The notes under the pieces: model-generated
What the model was told of the DNA's origin: nothing
The model's input: only the letters and a program-made list of their open reading frames with translations
Database searches by the model: none
In this document: positions 55,852 to 64,000 of the stretch, in pieces
Layout: each line of letters begins with the position of its first letter
Position numbering within the stretch: the first letter of the stretch is position 1
Made by a program: the position numbers and the translations under genes
Origin: an uncultured Carboxylicivirga sp.
GTDB lineage: Bacteria; Bacteroidota; Bacteroidia; Bacteroidales; Marinilabiliaceae
Reading direction: 5' to 3'
DNA length: 64,000 nt
Assembly (NCBI GenBank): GCA_947503525.1
Contig: CANNEA010000003.1
Span: 744,001 to 808,000, forward strand

Positions 55852-55896
55852 GTGTTATATTGCCGTTAACGATTTTCTCTCACTAAAAAATACCTT

Positions 55897-56691
55897 TTGT
55901 TTGCCTATTGTAATTTCTGCGAAAAAGCACATGATAACTGGAAAGTTGATAATTCAAAACTAAGCTATTTTATAACCGATAGATGGGGAGGAAGTTCTAA
56001 ATCACCATATGAAGAACTGAATATGGGAATGAGCGTTGGTGACTGTGTTGATGACGTACTTTACAATCGCCTATTGGTTGCCCGACATTCCAGCTTACCA
56101 CTTAGCCGTTTTGTATTTGCTAGTCAAATTCATGGTGATAATATTGAAATCATTTCTGAAAGTCAATTAAGTGAAGACTCCTATAGCGTAATAAAAGAAA
56201 CGGATGGATTAATTACAGCAGATAAAAACATTGCTTTAATCATATTAGCAGCCGATTGTGTTCCGGTGCTCTTATATGATGAAGTTACAGGAGTAGTTGG
56301 TGCTTTTCATGCCGGATGGCGTGGTTTAACAAACCATATCGTTGTGAAAGGATTGCAAAAGATGAAAGATAACTTTGCTTGTAATGAAGACGATATACAG
56401 GCCTTTATCGGGCCATCTATCGGTAAGTGCTGTTATGAGATTAAAGGAAAGGTCATTAAAGCCATTGAAGATAACATACCTCAATATTCCGAGGCCCTTG
56501 GGCAAAAGGAAACCAAAACCTATCTTGACCTTAAAAAGGGAATTGAATTGCAATTGAAATCCAAAGGTGTAAGGCCAAAAAATATTTCAATTTCATCGGA
56601 TTGTACTAAATGTAATTCAGACACCTATTTTTCATACCGGGCTGAAAAGGAAACCGGAAGATTTTGTGCAGGCATAGCACTTTGGGGTTAA
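55897..56691 (+). CDS. pgeF: Peptidoglycan editing factor PgeF (YfiH, laccase-domain family)
   Basis: A 264-residue protein of the DUF152/YfiH family. ITDRWGGSSKSPYEELNMG, FASQIHGDNIEI, IILAADCVPVLLYD, GAFHAGWRGLTNHIV, QAFIGPSIGKCCYEI and YFSYRAEKETGRFCAGIAL are its conserved blocks, with His, Cys and His metal ligands visible in QIHG, ADCV and HAGW. E. coli PgeF edits mis-incorporated residues in peptidoglycan precursors. No in-frame ATG exists before the domain; a TTG at 55897 is the likely start, with a stop at 55867 upstream. Its stop abuts that of the convergent gene with no bases between. Confidence 0.9.
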   Translation: MFAYCNFCEKAHDNWKVDNSKLSYFITDRWGGSSKSPYEELNMGMSVGDCVDDVLYNRLLVARHSSLPLSRFVFASQIHGDNIEIISESQLSEDSYSVIKETDGLITADKNIALIILAADCVPVLLYDEVTGVVGAFHAGWRGLTNHIVVKGLQKMKDNFACNEDDIQAFIGPSIGKCCYEIKGKVIKAIEDNIPQYSEALGQKETKTYLDLKKGIELQLKSKGVRPKNISISSDCTKCNSDTYFSYRAEKETGRFCAGIALWG

Positions 56692-57522
56692 TTACTTGTT
56701 ATAACTCTCTTTAAATAATTCAATATAATTTTCAAGACCGGCCTGCAGGCTCTTAATGAAGGGATGCTGAGGATTTATTTCTGTTTGTTCAATTTGTCTT
56801 AGCGGAAGAATTCTTGGAGTTGTTCCGGTAATAAAAGCTGCATCAATATCATTAATTTGCTCTTTGGATAATGCTTCATAATTGAAAGCAATGCCTTTAT
56901 CCTTTATCAGCTCAATTACTTTTCCGCGAATAATTCCTGATAAAACCATGTTATCAGCTGCTGTAATTACTGTGTCGCCTTTTATAAAAAAGAGATTACT
57001 TCTACTTCCTTCAGTTAATAAGCCATCTTTGTTAACCAGAAGCGTTTCATAAACGTGCTTTTCATCAAGAATAGAATTGGCCTGTCCACGTACCTTGGTG
57101 TTATATATCTTTGCACTCGGATCGGTACGCACAGCCTCTTGAAAACAAGCTACAACACCACCTTCAATATCCTTTATTTCAGGATAATTAACCTTGATAT
57201 AATGCACCAAAAATTGCCTTTCGCCTGATTTACTTATTCGAAAATCTATTTTAATGTTACCATTGGCAATGGTATTGGCCGCTACGAGTGTATTTATAGC
57301 ACGCTTAATTTGCGAATTACTCTTATTTATTTCTTCACCTGATACATTCGCACTTTGTGCAAATCGTTTTAAATGGTCTTCAAGAAACAGAGGAACAGAG
57401 TCTTCCACCCGAAAAACCTCATATACACTAAGCTCATCCAAATCCGGCTCACTATTAAAGAAGTTAACCGATTTTAGAGTTCTGTCTTTAAAAAAATATT
57501 GCCCATCAATAGATGTGTGCAT
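56692..57522 (-). CDS. Class IV PLP-dependent aminotransferase (aminodeoxychorismate lyase-like)
   Basis: A 276-residue fold-type IV PLP enzyme. VYEVFRVEDSVPLFLEDHLKR is the N-terminal block; the PLP lysine is in IYNTKVRGQANS; LLVNKDGLLTEGSRSNLFFI and VLSGIIRGKVIELIKD are the cofactor-binding motifs; AAFITGTTPRILPLRQIE ends the domain. The family includes PabC (folate), IlvE and D-amino acid aminotransferases. The sequence does not let me choose among them; PabC is plausible but unproven, so no symbol is given. The HEAT-like gene lies 78 bases upstream on the same strand. Confidence 0.82.
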   Translation of the reverse strand: MHTSIDGQYFFKDRTLKSVNFFNSEPDLDELSVYEVFRVEDSVPLFLEDHLKRFAQSANVSGEEINKSNSQIKRAINTLVAANTIANGNIKIDFRISKSGERQFLVHYIKVNYPEIKDIEGGVVACFQEAVRTDPSAKIYNTKVRGQANSILDEKHVYETLLVNKDGLLTEGSRSNLFFIKGDTVITAADNMVLSGIIRGKVIELIKDKGIAFNYEALSKEQINDIDAAFITGTTPRILPLRQIEQTEINPQHPFIKSLQAGLENYIELFKESYNK

Positions 57523-57600
57523 ACTTTAGGTCTGAAATTTTCGGATTGAAAAGATAGGAAAAAAAATGCGATCAAGCTCTCATTAGTAACTGTGTATGTG

Positions 57601-58158
57601 TTATTTTTTTTGAATTTTATTCAATTGCTTCAATATGCTCTTTGCTCGGTTAACTTCACCTTTGCTACCGTAAGGAATTAAGTTTTCTAAAACAGCTTTT
57701 AATTCCGGGATCAATTCAGGATATTCCTCACACAAATTGTAAAGTATCATCATACAGTGAGCCTTTACAGCTATTGGAATTTCTTGCATCTGGAGCCATT
57801 CAAAACATGAATCAAGCAAACTACCACTGGCCAATTCACTAAGATCGTGCTGAGCTAAAATTCTACAATAATGTCGCTTAATGCTGTGATTTTTAACGTG
57901 AGGCGCTTTTTCGGCAATCCTTGTGAGATAAGGCAGGATGGCTTCTTTTTTATAGTCATGGACCATATCAATAATATAAGCTGATCGCCAGGCTATTTTT
58001 TCATCCGCACTATCATTCAACTCAAACAAAATTTTAATGTCTGATTCCGATTCCGAAACCTGCCTAGCAAACTCCTTAAATCCACCTGACAACCATCTGT
58101 CAACCAGAATTATTTCGATTTGTTTTTTGCGTTCTTCAATATTGTCAGTTGTTGTCAT
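57601..58158 (-). CDS. Hypothetical HEAT-like helical repeat protein
   Basis: A 185-residue all-helical protein from ATG 58158 (an upstream in-frame ATG at 58182 would add 8 residues with no gain). Paired helices such as EKIAWRSAYIIDMVHDY, KEAILPYLTRIAE, SIKRHYCRILAQHD and IPIAVKAHCMMILYNLCEEY look like HEAT or adaptin repeats, which bind proteins. No catalytic residues, signal peptide or membrane helix. Found widely as an unnamed conserved Bacteroidota gene as far as I can judge; function unknown. Confidence 0.75.
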   Translation of the reverse strand: MTTTDNIEERKKQIEIILVDRWLSGGFKEFARQVSESESDIKILFELNDSADEKIAWRSAYIIDMVHDYKKEAILPYLTRIAEKAPHVKNHSIKRHYCRILAQHDLSELASGSLLDSCFEWLQMQEIPIAVKAHCMMILYNLCEEYPELIPELKAVLENLIPYGSKGEVNRAKSILKQLNKIQKK

Positions 58159-58306
58159 CGAAACAAAGATATATGACAGCACTGGAATTTTAATCTACTT
58201 TTTAATAACTTTTATTTCTTGATTAACCTAAATCGATAAGGCAACGCCATCAAATAATGTACTTAACAGCAGTGCAGCAATACTGATGGCTTTAAAAAGT
58301 ATTATT

Positions 58307-59107
58307 ATGAAACAGCTTCTTATTCTCATCGCGTTCTTATTCTTACTTGGTATTGATTCCTTAATGGCGCAATCGAAAAAAGAATTACAAGACCATAATG
58401 ATTTATTAAAGCAACAGCTCTTATTCCTGAAGTCACAAAATGATTCGATGAATCAGAAAATCATTCTAAGTGATTATTTCATTAAACATTTTAGGGAAAC
58501 CTATTTACCAGTCAACAGTAATCCCTCACTGGCTTATACACAATACTATCTGGATTCCTTATTAACAATTAAGCCGGAAGAAGAGCCTGTTAAGTCCAGT
58601 ACTGATTCCTTACTTATTCTGAGAGATTCCTTAATGGAGTTTCAACAAATGTATGATACTTTAAAGTTTGAAAATAAGGTTTTCCGTGATATTCTAGGGA
58701 TTTTAATTGATGAAAAGAATTACCCTCGATCAGAAGAAGATTTCATGGGAGAGTGGCAGTTTTTTATCAATCCCATTTTTATCAAGCAGGATTCACTATA
58801 TAGAGGATTGGTTACGTATAGTCGCATGAATTTATCAGATGATATTCTGAAAGGAATGATCAAGCAGATTACATTTATGGAAGACGAATTGGCTAACATC
58901 CTTTATTACGATGGTAACAATGAAAAATGCTTTTTTGAGGTTAATAATTTTTCAAAAACAAATACCTATTCGATTCACTTTGATAGAAAAGATGAAATTA
59001 ATATTGAACTAATGGTAACGCATCTTCCTAACGGCATTCAGGTATCGTACCAAAGTGAAAACAACAAAAATAAAGACCTTTTTTATTTAGGTTATATGAA
59101 ACGATAA
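58307..59107 (+). CDS. Hypothetical exported protein with coiled coil
   Basis: A 266-residue protein from ATG 58307, chosen because it begins the signal peptide MKQLLILIAFLFLLGIDSLM; the in-frame ATG at 58286 adds only a short leader. Residues about 20-50 (KKELQDHNDLLKQQLLFLKS) and 95-125 form heptad-like coiled coils. The rest is mixed alpha/beta with many aromatic residues (GEWQFFINPIFIKQD). I do not recognise the family. It lies 33 bases before the Lnb-like gene and may be cotranscribed with it. Confidence 0.78.
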   Translation: MKQLLILIAFLFLLGIDSLMAQSKKELQDHNDLLKQQLLFLKSQNDSMNQKIILSDYFIKHFRETYLPVNSNPSLAYTQYYLDSLLTIKPEEEPVKSSTDSLLILRDSLMEFQQMYDTLKFENKVFRDILGILIDEKNYPRSEEDFMGEWQFFINPIFIKQDSLYRGLVTYSRMNLSDDILKGMIKQITFMEDELANILYYDGNNEKCFFEVNNFSKTNTYSIHFDRKDEINIELMVTHLPNGIQVSYQSENNKNKDLFYLGYMKR

Positions 59108-59140
59108 GAGGTTTATTTATATTCGGGAAAAATTTATTGT

Positions 59141-60313
59141 ATGACCCGTATTTTGACGAGTGTGTTCATCACACTTCTGACAATATCAGTATCGGCAGCT
59201 AAAACCTTAAGCCCCGATGCTAAAATCTCATTATTAACCTGTTCTCCAAGCAGTAACGATCTGTATACAATATATGGTCACAGTGCGCTAAGAGTTAATG
59301 ATGGTTTAAACAATCTTGATGTTGTTTTTAACTATGGCACTTTTGATTTTAGTACACCTAATTTCTACCTAAAGTTTGCCAATGGTAATTTGAATTACTT
59401 TTTAGCTGCACGGAGTTATAATAGTTTTTTAAGAAGTTACTTTAATAATGAACAAAACGTATGGGAGCAGGAAATAAATCTTACGCCAAAAGAAAAGCAG
59501 GCTTTATTTGATGCCTTGGTTACTAATGCCAAAAAGGAAAATATGTATTATCGATATGATTTCTTTTTCGATAATTGCGCAACTCGAATACGTGACATTG
59601 TTTTTGACAATATAGATGGGGATATTACTTATCGTGATTCAACAGAAACTATACGTTCCTTTCGTACTTATATACATGAATACGAGGCTGAAATGCCATG
59701 GGTATTGGAAGGTTTAGACTTGCTTCTGGGAATGAAAACCGATAACGATGCCTATATCTTTGATCAAATGTTTCTTCCGGATTACATGATGCTTTATTTT
59801 GGTAAAGCAAGCATAGTAAAAGATGGTGAGAACAGAAACATGATAAAAGAGATGAAGCCTTTGCTTAGGTTTGATGATGTTGAAACTAAGCAAACCATTG
59901 TAACTCCATCCTTATTTTTCTGGTGTTTGCTCGCTCTAAGCCTTGTTCTATTATTTTTTGAGGTTAAAAAATGGGAAAAGCCAATATTGATCATCAACCG
60001 TATTTTATATATACTTACCGGATTAGTTGGACTTCTTATTGTCTTTCTATGGTTCCTTAGCAGACATGATGTAACTGGTGAAAACCTGAATATTTTATGG
60101 GCATTTCCACTTAATATTATTTTGGCCTTTCTACCTGTTAAAACGCTAAAAACTAAGGCAATTAAAATTATATATATCATATCATTGGCCTTACTCTTAT
60201 CCATTCCATTACTATGGTTTGCATGGCCTCAGCATTTGCCTCCAATGGTATTTCCTTTGTCAATCTTATTGTTTATACGCCAGGCATATATGTATAAATA
60301 CCTATATAAATAA
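59141..60313 (+). CDS. lnb: Lnb-type (DUF4105) lipoprotein N-acyltransferase-like membrane protein
   Basis: A 390-residue protein with a signal peptide and a periplasmic DUF4105 domain (about 20-235). The likely catalytic pair is the His in YTIYGHSALRVND and the Cys in FFFDNCATRIRD, separated by about 95 residues as in papain-like thiol folds. Residues about 250-390 contain five membrane helices (LFFWCLLALSLVLLFF, IVFLWFLS and others). DUF4105 was renamed Lnb N-terminal domain after a Bacteroidota protein shown to N-acylate lipoproteins, a task done by Lnt in other bacteria. Given the many lipoproteins in this window, that job would matter here. Confidence 0.82.
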   Translation: MTRILTSVFITLLTISVSAAKTLSPDAKISLLTCSPSSNDLYTIYGHSALRVNDGLNNLDVVFNYGTFDFSTPNFYLKFANGNLNYFLAARSYNSFLRSYFNNEQNVWEQEINLTPKEKQALFDALVTNAKKENMYYRYDFFFDNCATRIRDIVFDNIDGDITYRDSTETIRSFRTYIHEYEAEMPWVLEGLDLLLGMKTDNDAYIFDQMFLPDYMMLYFGKASIVKDGENRNMIKEMKPLLRFDDVETKQTIVTPSLFFWCLLALSLVLLFFEVKKWEKPILIINRILYILTGLVGLLIVFLWFLSRHDVTGENLNILWAFPLNIILAFLPVKTLKTKAIKIIYIISLALLLSIPLLWFAWPQHLPPMVFPLSILLFIRQAYMYKYLYK

Positions 60314-60339
60314 CACCGTAATCGAACATTTTATATCAT

Positions 60340-60380
60340 AAGCTGTTTTCATCAATAAACCACATTGATGAAAACAGCTT
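60340..60380 (+). promoter_or_regulatory. Perfect 17-bp hairpin that buries the start codon of the thioredoxin-like gene
   Basis: Bases 60340-60356 (AAGCTGTTTTCATCAAT) pair perfectly with 60364-60380 (ATTGATGAAAACAGCTT) around a 7-base loop, followed by TTTTC. The ATG of the next gene (60368-60370) and its first codons form the 3' arm. It looks like the intrinsic terminator of the Lnb transcript doubling as a lock on translation start. Confidence 0.7.
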
Positions 60381-60841
60381 TTTTCTTTATATTTCTTCTT
60401 TTGGCATCGGTTTCAAACACTAATGCACAAAACATTGAGCATGTTAATGCTCAGCAGTTACTTAATCGGATTGAGACACCTAGTGATACGATGTATGTTG
60501 TCAATTTTTGGGCTACCTGGTGCGCACCATGTGTTGAAGAATTACCAATATTTGATAGTGGGGAACTTTCCACCAACCATGCGCCGTTGAAAATTTTATT
60601 GGTTAGTCTAGACTTTAAAAATCAACTAAGTGGCCTGCAAAAATTCATAGACAAAAAACACATTACTGAGCAGGTACTTTGGATGAATGAAAAAAATCCG
60701 AATGCCTGGATAGATTTGGTGGATGAGAGATGGACAGGTGCTATTCCAGCCACCAAGTTGTACTATAATAACAATCAAATTTTCCATGAAGGAGAGCTAA
60801 ATACCAGCCAATTAACAGAAATGATTCAATCTATTCAATAA
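60368..60841 (+). CDS. TlpA-like thioredoxin-fold protein
   Basis: A 157-residue exported thioredoxin-like protein from ATG 60368 (a TTG precedes it by three bases). Signal peptide MKTAFFFIFLLLASVSNTNA. The active site is WATWCAPC with C52 and C55, and the later cis-proline is in AIPATKLYY. TlpA-type proteins reduce disulfides in the periplasm. It is 15 bases before another thioredoxin-fold gene. The start codon lies within a stable hairpin, so translation may be controlled. Confidence 0.87.
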   Translation: MKTAFFFIFLLLASVSNTNAQNIEHVNAQQLLNRIETPSDTMYVVNFWATWCAPCVEELPIFDSGELSTNHAPLKILLVSLDFKNQLSGLQKFIDKKHITEQVLWMNEKNPNAWIDLVDERWTGAIPATKLYYNNNQIFHEGELNTSQLTEMIQSIQ

Positions 60842-60856
60842 CTATTTAAACTTAAC

Positions 60857-61441
60857 ATGATGAAAAAGTACTTTTTAACTCTGATTCTTTCAACACTTGT
60901 TTTAACAGGATTTGCACAGCTTAAAGTGGGAGATAAGGCTCCGGATTTTAACCTATTAAATACCGATGGTAAAATGATAGCGTTAAGTGATTATAACAGT
61001 CAGGAAGGCGTGATTGTAATATTTACTTGTAATCATTGTCCATATGCCAAATACAACGAACAACGAATGAAAGATTTGCATAAGCATTATGCAAAGAAAA
61101 AATTTCCGGTAGTAGCTATTAATCCTAATGATTCAGCTGCCTATAAAACAGATGGATTTTCCTATATGGTAGCCAAAAATTATCAGTTCCCATACTTGTT
61201 AGACGACAAAGGTGTGTACAAACAATATGGCGCCACTAAAACTCCACATGTCTTTCTATTGGAAAAAAAGGCTGATCAATTTAATGTGGCCTACATTGGA
61301 GCTATTGATGATAGTCCACAGGATGCAGCCGATGTTGGTGAAAAATATTTAGAAATGGCAATTAAGGCAATTAAAGATGGAAAAACGCCAAAATACACAA
61401 CAACAAAAGCAATTGGCTGCGGAATCAAACCTTTTAAGTAA
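60857..61441 (+). CDS. AhpC/TSA-type thioredoxin-fold redoxin
   Basis: A 194-residue exported protein (signal peptide LILSTLVLTGFAQ). DKAPDFNLLNTDGKMIAL is the peroxiredoxin-like entry, followed by the CxxC site FTCNHCPYAKYNEQRM, then NDSAAYKTDGF and TKTPHVFLLEK. This CNHCPYA subgroup of the AhpC/TSA superfamily is common in Bacteroidota and marine bacteria; its activity is not settled. It probably acts as a disulfide reductase in the same pathway as the TlpA-like gene just upstream. Confidence 0.87.
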   Translation: MMKKYFLTLILSTLVLTGFAQLKVGDKAPDFNLLNTDGKMIALSDYNSQEGVIVIFTCNHCPYAKYNEQRMKDLHKHYAKKKFPVVAINPNDSAAYKTDGFSYMVAKNYQFPYLLDDKGVYKQYGATKTPHVFLLEKKADQFNVAYIGAIDDSPQDAADVGEKYLEMAIKAIKDGKTPKYTTTKAIGCGIKPFK

Positions 61442-61526
61442 CTTATTCACCTAATTTTCGTTCAAATATTTCATCAGATTAGTTGAAAATATTATTTTTG
61501 TTCCGAATGAGTGGAATAGTGAGATT

Positions 61527-62855
61527 ATGAGATTATTGCTGAAAACATGTATTGCAGTAGTAGTCGGAGCGACGATATGGGGGAGTACTGCATTTTTTTA
61601 TCCAATGACAGATTCATTTGGTAGTGACTTTACACCCCCAAAAAACAAACCAAGTTCTTTTCGAGTATCCAATTTCTTTTCACAAGATGAAGAATTTGAT
61701 TATCTAGACAAACAGATAAATCGCTTTATTCGTCGTGAACATATCGTTGGTGCTTCAGTGGCTGTAGCCAAAGATGGCCAGTTGGTGTATGCCAAGGGTT
61801 TTGGTTATGCCGATAAAGAAGCCCAGAGCAATGTTGAGCCGCATCATTTATTTCGCGTTGCCAGTGTATCAAAATTAATAACGGCTGTTGGTGTAATGAA
61901 ATTACATGAGCAAGGTCGTATTCAACTGGATGATAAAGTATTTGGACCGGAAGGCATTTTGAATGATTCGCTCTATTTGAATTATAGGGATAAAAGGGTA
62001 GAACAAATTACGGTTCGACACTTACTTGACCATAGCGGTGGCTGGACAACCCGATGGGGTGATCAGATGTTTATGCCAACCATTATTTCACGATCGCTTA
62101 AAAAACCATTACCGGTAAACGAATCCGATATCATTCAATTTGTTCTGAAAAAACGTCTGCATTTTACTCCGGGACAATCTTCCTATTATTCTAATTTAGG
62201 TTATATGGTACTTGGGCAGGTTATTGCCAAGGTCTCAGGATTGGAATATGAGCAATATATTAAAACCAATGTTTTATACCCTCTTGGTATATATGATATG
62301 CAGATTGGTGGAAGTCATATGAACGAACGTGTTGAGTCGGAAGTAAAGTATTACGAGCCCGAAAACACGTATTATGTAGACGACTATAGTGGAACGGGAG
62401 AACAAGTGCTCAGAACCTATGGTGGAAACGATATGCATACCTTGGGTGCCGCTGGCGGATGGATCTCATCTACAACTGACCTAATGAAACTTATGTTAGC
62501 AATAGATGGTTTTGAAACTTTTCCAAATCTACTAAGCGACGAAAGCATTGAAACCATGACAACACCATTACGTGCAGGATATAGTCCATTAGGATGGCGC
62601 AGAATAAAGTCAAACTCATGGGTAAGAACTGGAACTTTGGCAGGCACATCAGCATTAATGGTGCGCAAACATGATGGCATATCATATGTAGTATTAACCA
62701 ATACCGGTAATTGGAAAGGTCCGGCACTAGCCACTGATATTACAAATGTACTGGAACGTGGTTTGCGTAAGGTAAAAAATTGGCCTGAACAGAATCTGTT
62801 TGAATTAGATAATACCTGGGCATCTACACGTCGTCGTCCACAAGTCATTTACTAA
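61527..62855 (+). CDS. Class C beta-lactamase-like serine hydrolase
   Basis: A 442-residue exported or membrane-anchored protein (N-terminal hydrophobic segment CIAVVVGATIWGSTAFF). Active-site motifs: S113-x-x-K116 in VASVSKLIT and Y221-S-N223 in SYYSNLGYMVLG; HLLDHSGGWTT is a usual family block. The family covers class C beta-lactamases, D-aminopeptidases, esterases and penicillin-binding-protein relatives. No binding motif points to an antibiotic role; an esterase or peptidase of the cell envelope is equally likely. Stands alone with a hairpin after it. Confidence 0.88.
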   Translation: MRLLLKTCIAVVVGATIWGSTAFFYPMTDSFGSDFTPPKNKPSSFRVSNFFSQDEEFDYLDKQINRFIRREHIVGASVAVAKDGQLVYAKGFGYADKEAQSNVEPHHLFRVASVSKLITAVGVMKLHEQGRIQLDDKVFGPEGILNDSLYLNYRDKRVEQITVRHLLDHSGGWTTRWGDQMFMPTIISRSLKKPLPVNESDIIQFVLKKRLHFTPGQSSYYSNLGYMVLGQVIAKVSGLEYEQYIKTNVLYPLGIYDMQIGGSHMNERVESEVKYYEPENTYYVDDYSGTGEQVLRTYGGNDMHTLGAAGGWISSTTDLMKLMLAIDGFETFPNLLSDESIETMTTPLRAGYSPLGWRRIKSNSWVRTGTLAGTSALMVRKHDGISYVVLTNTGNWKGPALATDITNVLERGLRKVKNWPEQNLFELDNTWASTRRRPQVIY

Positions 62856-62885
62856 TTCGGTATATCTTTACCGAAATATATGTTT
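62856..62885 (+). terminator. Probable terminator after the serine hydrolase gene
   Basis: TTCGGTA (62856-62862) and TACCGAA (62869-62875) form a 7-bp stem with a 6-base loop; T-rich sequence (TTTTGTTTTT) begins after a short ATATATG. Confidence 0.5.
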
Positions 62886-63414
62886 TGTTTTTCCCATCTA
62901 ATTAACAACAACAAAGCTTTTGCGATTGACGGCCTTTAAAAGGTCCTAATTATTGTTAACTACAAACAATCATTAACTATTTTGTCCTTGCAGGATGATT
63001 GCTGAAAAAATGATCTTCTAATATTTCAATTTATCCTGTCCCTAATGCAATGGTAATTTTTAGGATTGCTAAATGGTTTCGCTAAAAATTGCTGAATTTG
63101 AATTAATGAATAAATCTCAGACAATTGGTTTGATTCGCAACAGGTATTAACTTATTCAATAAATGTAGAAATGTAGAATACCGGAACAATACTCATAAAG
63201 ATTGTATTTATTTAAAGATGCAAATAGCGTTTTAATATGGGTGCGTGCATTGAATTACGAACTATATTTCTAAATATATTATATGAATACATATTTCATT
63301 TTAATTCCTTAAAGCACAATATAATATCTTTGTCCTATATTTGATATTATGTTATTTTTATATATTATAATTGTGTAGTGAAAATATGCACTTATGTGTT
63401 ACGAAAACGCATAA
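62886..63414. other. AT-rich gap before the right-edge gene
   Basis: About 530 bases with stops in all frames and no protein similarity seen. It should contain the promoter of the plus-strand gene at 63415. An imperfect inverted repeat around GCACTTATGTGTT / AACGCATAAATGC (63388-63418) overlaps that start codon. No RNA gene recognised. Confidence 0.4.
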
Positions 63415-64000
63415 ATGCTATTAACCCGAGGAAAGACTAACCTCACACAATTAAAATTGAAAGAAATTAAACTAACATATTACCGTATTATAGATGACAA
63501 ATACGTTGTCAAGCTAGGTAATGGATTTGAATTTGCATTTAATCAGGAAAGACAAGCTAAAGCATTCTTAAATAAAACTTCTAGATTTCTTACAGAACAA
63601 CTGAGTTTTATTAATCACATTTATTCAAGTGTGTTTCTTACCTATCGACAAAACTATCTATTGTTTGCTCCCAACTCTGGGAAACGTCAAGCAGAAATAT
63701 TTCAAGCTGAAAGAATTATTAACGATCAATGCTCTAGGATTTCAGAATCATTGAATAAAGCTGTATGGATGTCAAATACAAGAAATGGAAACTATATAGT
63801 TTTTAGTGCTTTCTATTTCTGTGTTTCAGCATTAAGAACTGTTTGCAGTGAATTGAATCTACTTGTACAAAGGCAAAAACTTACAACTCTTAAATATCAA
63901 ATAGTTAATTACCACAATGAAATTAATCTGATTGAAAGAGGTTTAAACGAGTTTGAACAACTTAAGGCAGTACGCGTGTTTGAGCGTGCCCGTCTTGATG
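63415..64000 (+). CDS. Unrecognised protein, truncated by the right edge
   Basis: An open frame of 195 codons from ATG 63415 to the window end. It begins MLLTRGKTNLTQLKLKEI and continues LTYYRIIDDKYVVKLGNGF. The protein is Lys/Asn/Gln-rich and soluble-looking, with helical segments near its visible C-terminus (NEINLIERGLNEFEQLKAVR). No signal peptide or known motif. A nearby upstream GTG is not preferred. I cannot assign a function; its lower-complexity composition and the long upstream gap would suit an accessory gene. Confidence 0.65.
   Translation, partial: MLLTRGKTNLTQLKLKEIKLTYYRIIDDKYVVKLGNGFEFAFNQERQAKAFLNKTSRFLTEQLSFINHIYSSVFLTYRQNYLLFAPNSGKRQAEIFQAERIINDQCSRISESLNKAVWMSNTRNGNYIVFSAFYFCVSALRTVCSELNLLVQRQKLTTLKYQIVNYHNEINLIERGLNEFEQLKAVRVFERARLD

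Noticed and set aside
63388-63418. Integron attC-like or recombination site near the right-edge gene
   Set aside because: The inverted repeat is short and imperfect and lacks conserved R and L box spacing; no integrase is present.

Overview
The window reads as a chromosomal segment of an AT-rich, probably marine, carbohydrate-degrading member of the Bacteroidota. Evidence: a SusC/SusD pair with lipoprotein glycan-binding neighbours, a one-protein hybrid two-component regulator (HTCS), a C-terminal type IX secretion sorting domain, DUF4301 and DUF2807 proteins, starts without Shine-Dalgarno sequences, and red-algal-type enzymes (GH117). Genus cannot be fixed from this sequence alone.

Layout. 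(1) 1-2236, minus strand: a DUF4255 (Pvc16-type) gene overlapping by one base a protein that runs off the left edge, with a PAS-LuxR regulator upstream. This looks like the first genes of an extracellular contractile injection system (eCIS) operon lying mostly outside the window. (2) 2594-12355: a divergent AraC-type regulator, then GH2, GH117, GH29, uxaB, uxaA. GH29-uxaB-uxaA overlap by 4 and 1 bases. The set suits exo-degradation of a red-algal galactan, with an L-galactonate/tagaturonate/altronate route as a hypothesis. (3) 12694-35483: HTCS, SGNH acetylesterase, GH26, SusC, SusD, two surface glycan-binding proteins, a second GH26, a mannobiose/cellobiose 2-epimerase, a GH5 mannanase-like enzyme, GH44 with a T9SS tail and a GH5_4-like enzyme. 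This is a (gluco)mannan utilization locus.

(4) 35682-37880: a long lysine-2,3-aminomutase-like radical SAM protein. (5) 38788-43930: a decaying sulfatase island with a 51-codon DUF1254/DUF1214 C-terminal remnant, two intact formylglycine sulfatases, a candidate MITE between them, and an outer-membrane protein gene broken by a frameshift and a stop. (6) 44100-62855: core and housekeeping genes: tRNA-Arg(ACG), DUF2807, SNF2 helicase, NAD(P)H quinone oxidoreductase-like, ffh, folD, DUF4301, FadL-type porin plus SGNH lipoprotein, pgeF, pabC-like, HEAT-like, Lnb (DUF4105), two thioredoxin-fold proteins and a class C beta-lactamase-like serine hydrolase. (7) From 63415, an unrecognised gene is cut by the right edge.

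Working model: surface lipoproteins and a secreted GH44 cut beta-mannan/glucomannan, SusCD imports oligosaccharides, CE/GH26 trim them and the epimerase prepares disaccharides for a phosphorylase not in this window. The neighbouring AraC-controlled genes remove galactan side or terminal sugars and feed the tagaturonate-altronate route. Because the cell walls of some red algae contain both sulfated galactan and mannan, one alga could supply both substrates; this is an inference.
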